Shown here: in pieces, positions 19,491 through 25,000 of the stretch
How the letters are laid out: every line of letters starts with the position of its first letter
How positions within the stretch are numbered: position 1 is the first letter of the stretch
Source of the DNA: Pigoraptor vietnamica
Taxonomy: Eukaryota; Opisthokonta; Filasterea
Direction of reading: 5' to 3'
Assembly (NCBI GenBank): GCA_943704525.1
Contig: CALSCQ010003220.1
Coordinates: forward strand, 1 to 25,000
Length of the DNA stretch: 25,000 nucleotides
Position numbers and translations under genes: made by a program
The notes under the pieces: model-generated
Database searches by the model: none
What the model was told of the DNA's origin: nothing
The model's input: only the letters and a program-made list of their open reading frames with translations

Positions 19491-21532
19491 GTTGCAGGCT
19501 CATCTGTTGAATACGTCACTGTCACTCATGCTTTTGCTTCGCACAGCCCCAATCGCCGGGCATCGTTTCCCTGGGTTCCGTGTCGAGCGAAGACTCGGTG
19601 AGTCGTCGTGCCACACAGCGCTAGGGCGCGTGCGACAACTTCAACAATCATGCTCCTGCGGTCGCGCGCACTTCGAGTTGTCCTTCTCCCCCGGCTAATC
19701 TTTTTGTTCTCCGCGATGATGCAGTCGTCTCCGCCGGCGATTGTTACGAAGCTGCGCCGCATTCAGCACGTGCTGTTGCGTGAGGTCGACCCCGAGCTCT
19801 ACCAGCACCTCCTCAAGATGGAGATTGAACCGCAAATTTACGGGCTGTGAGTGGTCTCTGAGGACTCGTGCGTGGCCACATGCGTGCGCGTGCCCACTCA
19901 CAAGTGCGGACGCATGCACTTTGAAGACTCACACACAATTTCCTCTTGCTCTGTTACTGATACGGTGTTCTGTCATTGTTACGGTCCACTGATGTACTAT
20001 CGCTGAATGCTGTCGCAGGCGGTGGCTTCGCCTCTTGTTCGGGCGCGAGTTCCACCTCGTCGACGTGCTTGTGTTGTGGGACGCCATTTTCGCCGACGGC
20101 TCGCAATTTGAAATTGTGGACTACATATGCGCCGCGATGCTCTCGTACATTCGCACGCACCGTGAGTGGCTCTCTCTCTGCGTTGCAGCGTCAGTTATAT
20201 GTGCATTCGCCCCTGCGTCAGACTTCACAAACGCCGTCGCGCTGTGTGCGTGCATGTGTGCTGTCACCGATTTTTCTTTTTGGTTAACTCTGTCGTGCGC
20301 AGTTATACAGGGAGACTACGTCACGTGCCTCAAGCGCCTCATGAAGTATCCGCCAGTGGAGGACGTCCGCATCATTATCGAGAAGGCCCAGCAGATACGG
20401 CAAAACCAGAGCCAGATTGCGCGGTCGGCGTCGCCGGTCCCCTCGAAAGGGCGCACGTCCGCAGCATCCGGGGGTTCCTCGACGCCGCCCACGCCGACGC
20501 AGTCGCTCTCGAGCACAAACTTCGCCAACGCACTTGGGGCAACGACGTCCACACGCCCGAGCCCTGGCACGCGGCGACAGTCGGCGGGACCGCAAGCGGC
20601 GCCGCGGATGAAGGTTGGCAGCTGGGTCAGACGGTGATGATCGTGCGTGCGCCACTGGCAGACAGAGAGGGAAAGAGGCGCGTGAAGTGTTGTTTAAGAG
20701 GCGCGTAAAGTGTTGTTCTGCATCAATTTTTGCATCGGACCGCTTCTCACGCCTAACCGTGCTCTCCCCAGGTGCAGGACCTTGCAAAGCCAGTGGCAAA
20801 CTTTGTCAGTTTCATCGGAAGTTCTTTCCGGTCCGTCGGAGACTCGACCGCCGTCCCTGCGACCGCGCCCGCGACACAGTCCTCCACAGCACCGCCGGCG
20901 GAGAAGTCGAATCGCGTGTCTGTGATATCGACCGAGGGGAGAGAGACGCCGCCGAACGCACGGCCGTCCACGCCGACCCGCGAAAGGGTCGCGCGCCAAA
21001 AGTCAACGGCAAGCGTGGCAGGTGGGGACGTGCTTTCGTTTTGTAAAAGTGTCGTTGTGAAATGGCGGTTTCCGCGTTGCTGACCCTCACCCCATCTACG
21101 TGCACAGGAGCCGCGGAGGACGCACAGCGGGTGCGTGATCTCGAGGCGATGAACAAGGCGTGCGCGCGTCGCATACAGAGCCACCTCCGCAAGCTCGAGC
21201 AAGAGCTGGCCAAGATGCCCGACGGCGGCGGCGAGGACGGTCCGGACAAGCGCGCCATGTACCTCGCCATCGCGGGACTCAAGCAGACGCGCGACATTCT
21301 CTACGGCGACCTGCCTTTCCACGCGGCGGGTGACGCAGCGGACGGCGAAGGGACCGAGGACGAGAGCCCGGTCAAGGAAGCGTCCGCCGACGGAGAGGGC
21401 GCGGGCGCGGCTGGCAGGGCCATTTCGCGCTCGCTCTTTGCGGGTGAGAGTGCTCCGGGGACGCAGGAAGCGGAGGCATCGCCGTCGATAGGCGCGGCTG
21501 CCATCGACCCGCTCGGGGCGCTGCTACACTGA
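18799..21532 (+). CDS. TBC1D5: TBC1D5-like Rab GTPase-activating protein (5' exons missing)
   Basis: Animal TBC1D5 is a retromer-linked RAB7 GAP. Eight exons are seen: 18799-18969, 19188-19323, 19547-19597, 19725-19846, 20019-20161, 20303-20613, 20772-21021 and 21108-21532, about 535 residues. The catalytic Gln-finger block SYRQGMHELLAPI is present, then DHVRHDSFALFSRLM, LYQHLLKMEIEPQIYGL-RWLRLLFGREF, VLWDAIFADG, VDYICAAMLSYI and GDYVTCLKRLMKYP. A Ser/Thr/Pro-rich linker leads to a C-terminal helical block, RRIQSHLRKLEQELA..KRAMYLAIAGLKQTRDILYGDL, which matches the TBC1D5-specific tail. The first exon begins in mid-codon in the middle of the TBC domain. The Arg-finger segment and everything before it are not found upstream, where only 182 bp separate it from the divergent Alba start. 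The gene is therefore 5'-incomplete in this sequence. Confidence 0.88.
19347..19490. repeat. Compound CA / CGCA microsatellite
   Basis: About 144 bp of CA repeats mixed with CGCA units inside the TBC1D5-like intron before the 51-nt exon at 19547-19597. Confidence 0.93.
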
Positions 21533-21963
21533 TGCAGGGGCTCTTCTCCCGTGGAAATAACAAACACGGCATTGCTGTAGAGAGCAAACGCAGGTCGAAG
21601 AGCAAGCGCTCCGTCCACGCGGAGAGAAGAGGAGACAAGCTATTCGCAAGAAAGCATCGAATGCAATTACAACCAAGGAGCATCTTTACTCCGACATCGC
21701 AGTGTGGGGCGGTCGGCACGGACAGTTTCTCTGTCGCTTTGAAGCTTCGCCTGCGAGCCAAGGGGTTTTTAAAAGTCAGACGATCAATTTGACAACAGCA
21801 TAATCAAGGAAAATGGAAAAAGGCGGACATGAAGGCACCAACGCACCATTCGTATGCGGCGTGCGTGATGCGTGTAGCTAGCTCGTGTTTTGGCTTGCAC
21901 ACTGCAAGGGCTCATCGCTGCGTTCCGGTGGCACCGCCTTCCACGTGCTCAACATGCAAGGGC
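21533..21963. other. Convergent 3' region, TBC1D5-like / PIGBOS1-like
   Basis: 431 bp between two converging stops. The left part is purine-rich; the stretch around 21760-21820 is AT-rich and may contain polyadenylation sites. The right end holds the first copy of a 52-bp duplication. No RNA gene was recognised. Confidence 0.4.
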
Positions 21964-21998
21964 TCATCGCTGCGTTCCGGTGGCACCGCCTTCCACGT
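21903..21998. repeat. 52-bp-period tandem duplication
   Basis: 44 identical bases (beginning TGCAAGGGCTCATCGCTGCG) occur at 21903-21946 and 21955-21998. The second copy overlaps the last codons and stop of the PIGBOS1-like gene. Confidence 0.96.
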
Positions 21999-22155
21999 TC
22001 CCCTGTTGAGCACCATGCAGGCGCGCCTCGTTCTCCTTTTGCGTCTGCTCGTCGCGGTATCGGCGAAGCAACGGGTCGAATATGTAGAAGCCACCGCCAA
22101 CGCCCACGACGAGCACGCCGATCAATTGGTGGGGCGTCATGCGAGGGAATGGCAT
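21964..22155 (-). CDS. PIGBOS1-like single-pass microprotein
   Basis: 63 residues, no intron. After MPFPRMTPHQL comes one hydrophobic helix (about 11-26: LIGVLVVGVGGGFYIF), then DPLLRRYRDEQTQKENEAR, charged and helical. Vertebrate PIGBOS1, a 54-residue mitochondrial outer-membrane microprotein that modulates the unfolded protein response, has the same plan: an N-terminal T..QL, a Gly-rich helix ending GGVYIF, then QP, an aromatic-basic stretch and YxxDQ. The last dozen codons lie in a 52-bp duplicated segment and look unconserved. Short length makes the match suggestive only. Other single-pass mitochondrial small proteins with a similar FYxxF-P pattern (for example SMIM20/MITRAC7) are alternatives. 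A second in-frame ATG five codons downstream is possible. Confidence 0.62.
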   Translation of the reverse strand: MPFPRMTPHQLIGVLVVGVGGGFYIFDPLLRRYRDEQTQKENEARLHGAQQGNVEGGATGTQR

Positions 22156-22887
22156 TTTCTCAGGAAAGGGTCGAGAGGACAGAGAAACTGCGCAAGAGTA
22201 TAGAGAGGGTCGTTGTTCGCCGGGACAGAGAAATGATCGAAAAAGAGACTGCCGTTTTTGTCGTTCACAGACACTGCACGTGACACGAAACCACGTGCCC
22301 TATTGACGTCATCTAATCGTCACTCACAATTACCGAAATCTCGCTTACTATTTTCATCCGGGGTGTGCTCCCAATCAGTCGCCATAGTCAGCCACACGCA
22401 CGCCCGGCGAGCAAGGGGAGAGGCAGCGCATCGCTTGAAAAGGGCGCCAGCTGACATCCGACTTCTTCCTCTTTCGCACCGCCCTCTCTGTCGCACCGGG
22501 GTCCGTCCGTGGCTGCGAGGTGGGCGTCGCGTGGTCGCGGCGATGGATGGATGTGGCGTGGATAGTATGGGGATGGGGATGCGCTTGCTTGGTACTGGCG
22601 ATGATGTGCGGGGGTGCATTTTTGTGGCGTGGTGCTTTATGTGGGGCCGTTGGACGCACGGACCGGCGTTATGTGATCGACGTCGCTTAACCGTTCGTGT
22701 GCCTTATTTCCTTGCTGGTTGGCCTTGTGTGTTGTGGGAAGAGTGGAAGTCACATTGGCATGTGCGCCTTGCGTGTCGTGCGTGTCGTGCTCAGTGTGCC
22801 GCGTGCTGTGAAGGGTTCTCGCGTTTCGAAATGTCCGTGTAATCTCACGCTGTGTTTTCGTGTTGTGTGTGTTGGCAGGTTTGGAAA
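22156..22887. promoter_or_regulatory. Divergent promoter region, PIGBOS1-like / RPS15A
   Basis: 732 bp between divergent starts. A cluster about 120-155 bp from the PIGBOS1-like start has CACGTG at 22277-22282, CACGTG at 22292-22297 and the perfect CRE palindrome TGACGTCA at 22304-22311. Next to RPS15A, TTGGCAG at 22872-22878 looks like a 3' splice site nine bases before the ATG, suggesting a 5' UTR intron. The region between is GT-rich on the plus strand without a supported gene. Confidence 0.5.
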
Positions 22888-23930
<1,043 letters not shown>

Positions 23931-24168
23931 GCGACCGATGGGCGTGCCGCGCGCGTGTGCTTGTTGCGTGTTGTCCCACCTGTCCCCGTGAGGCTCACTC
24001 AAAAAAAAAAAAACATATGGGGAAAATTTTACTGTGCGTCATCATCCTGTGGGTGTGTTGGTTCGAAAGTGACGGACGTGTGACGGGTCAAATTGGGCGC
24101 GTTTTGACAGACAGCACCAGTTCATATAGGGGCAAGCCACGCACGCTGCGAGACACAACAACCACACA

Positions 24169-24208
<40 letters not shown>

Positions 24209-24359
24209 AGAGCGCACGCACAAAAGGGCCACAAAATATGCCAACGGCAACGACAGGCGAAAAACGGGAGAAATCGACGACGACATAGCAGCGCACGCTC
24301 AACGATGGCTCAAAACGCACGCAACACAGCACGCATTGCGTCCACACTCGAGTCTGAGT
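23931..24359. other. Convergent 3' region, RPS15A / cNMP-binding protein
   Basis: 429 bp between converging stops. A run of 13 A residues lies at 24001-24013, 70 bases after the RPS15A stop, and a CA repeat at 24171-24206. No gene was found. Confidence 0.5.
24171..24206. repeat. (CA)18 microsatellite
   Basis: Perfect CA repeat in the convergent intergenic region. Confidence 0.95.
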
Positions 24360-24998
24360 CTACACGGCGATCCCCGAGAGCGACGCGGTCGATCCCGCCT
24401 TCTTCATGCCATCCTCCTCAGACTCGCGAATCGTCGCGATCGCCGGGTTCGCCGCCGCCGCCGCCGCCGCGAGCGCCACCGTGGGGTCACCCGGGTCCGA
24501 GCTGGACCTCCGGCGCTGCGCCTCGTCGCCAATCGACCGCCGGCGAGTGGCTTCGTCGCTCATCGAACGGGCGGCCTCCGGTGCCAGGCGCACAAACTTC
24601 TCAAAGGCGTCCTTGCTCAGCGTGAGGAAGAACGACTCCTCAAGCGCCGTCGCCGTCGCCTGCCGCGGCTCCTCTTCGAGCAGCTCGACCTCGCCAAAGT
24701 AATCGCCCGTGCCGAGCGGCTGCGGGAGCATGTCGGCGCCGTCGGGGAGAGTCAGGCGAACCGCGCCCTTGAGAATGACGTAGAGCTTGTCGGGGACGCT
24801 GCCGGCCGTGAAGATGACGTCGCCCTTTTGCCTCTGCTCGTACACGAGAAGCGACGCGAGAAGCTCAAACTTGGACCACGGCTTGTTCTCCTTGATGCCG
24901 CTGAAGAGGCGCACCGTCTTGAGCGTCGTCGCCGTGCGCAGGTTCATGATGGCCTGGCACGTGTCGCGCAGCTCGGGCGCGATCGACAGGAACTTTCC
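24360..24998 (-). CDS. Cyclic nucleotide-binding domain protein (C-terminal part, 5' end outside window)
   Basis: At least 212 residues are open from the right edge to TAG at 24360-24362, without an intron. The visible part opens with helical segment LSIAPELRDTCQAIMN and then a cyclic nucleotide-binding beta barrel: GDVIFTAGSVPDKLYVILKG, then GTGDYFGEVELLEEEPRQAT, whose FGE and PR-x-AT residues are the ones that hold the cyclic-nucleotide ribose and phosphate in PKA-R, so binding is likely intact. After the domain come two Arg-Arg-Arg-Ser sites (RRRSIG and RRRSSS), matching the PKA consensus, an Ala-rich stretch and a short acidic/Ser tail. It could be a PKA-regulatory-type protein or a multidomain sensor; the N-terminal domains that would decide are not in the window. 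Confidence 0.85.
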   Translation of the reverse strand, partial: GKFLSIAPELRDTCQAIMNLRTATTLKTVRLFSGIKENKPWSKFELLASLLVYEQRQKGDVIFTAGSVPDKLYVILKGAVRLTLPDGADMLPQPLGTGDYFGEVELLEEEPRQATATALEESFFLTLSKDAFEKFVRLAPEAARSMSDEATRRRSIGDEAQRRRSSSDPGDPTVALAAAAAAANPAIATIRESEEDGMKKAGSTASLSGIAV

Positions 24999-25000
24999 AA

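Noticed and set aside
19498-19546. GTTGCAG at 19491-19497 as the acceptor of the TBC1D5-like linker exon
   Set aside because: It puts the exon out of phase with the next one; the GCACAG acceptor at 19541-19546 gives a clean 17-codon exon.
24001-24013. A13 run after RPS15A as the tail of a retroposed copy
   Set aside because: The gene upstream has introns, so it is not a retrocopy, and no flanking target duplication is visible.

Overview
This window is nuclear DNA of a GC-rich, gene-dense eukaryote. It holds 13 protein-coding genes in 25 kb, about 45 short spliceosomal introns (mostly 70-320 nt), no operons and many CA/GT microsatellites. The standard code fits: TGA, TAA and TAG all end real genes. 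Homologues of ENTR1, TBC1D5, ARMC6 and a PIGBOS1-like microprotein, next to a fungal-type single-domain SBDS protein, weakly suggest a unicellular relative of animals and fungi or another free-living protist. I cannot name the species. Most exon limits below come from matching reading phase across GT..AG introns together with remembered family alignments, and the summed exons give whole-codon totals of family-typical length.

Layout, left to right (strand): deoxyhypusine synthase, 3' end cut by the window edge (-); ABC half-transporter with a degenerate ATPase domain (-); ENTR1-like coiled-coil endosomal protein (+); intronless ARMC6 (-); single-domain SBDS/Rtc3-like protein (+); fructose-1,6-bisphosphatase (-); AidB-type acyl-CoA dehydrogenase (-); PDI-D type protein disulfide isomerase (+); Alba-domain RNA-binding protein with an RGG tail (-); TBC1D5-like Rab GAP lacking its 5' part (+); PIGBOS1-like microprotein (-); ribosomal protein uS8/RPS15A (+); cyclic-nucleotide-binding protein cut by the right edge (-).

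There is no single pathway. Two themes recur: translation and RNA (DHPS acting on eIF5A, the SBDS-like protein, Alba, uS8) and endosome/retromer trafficking (ENTR1-like and TBC1D5-like genes about 12 kb apart).

The points most worth checking are these. The ABC protein keeps a full transporter fold but has lost almost every ATP-handling residue. The 5' splice sites use G at +3 with a nearly free +4. The TBC1D5 gene has no N-terminal exons and begins at a (CA)n tract, which may be an assembly break. A C35 tract lies upstream of a 3' splice site in the Alba gene. The PIGBOS1-like open frame is a possible deep homologue of a vertebrate microprotein.
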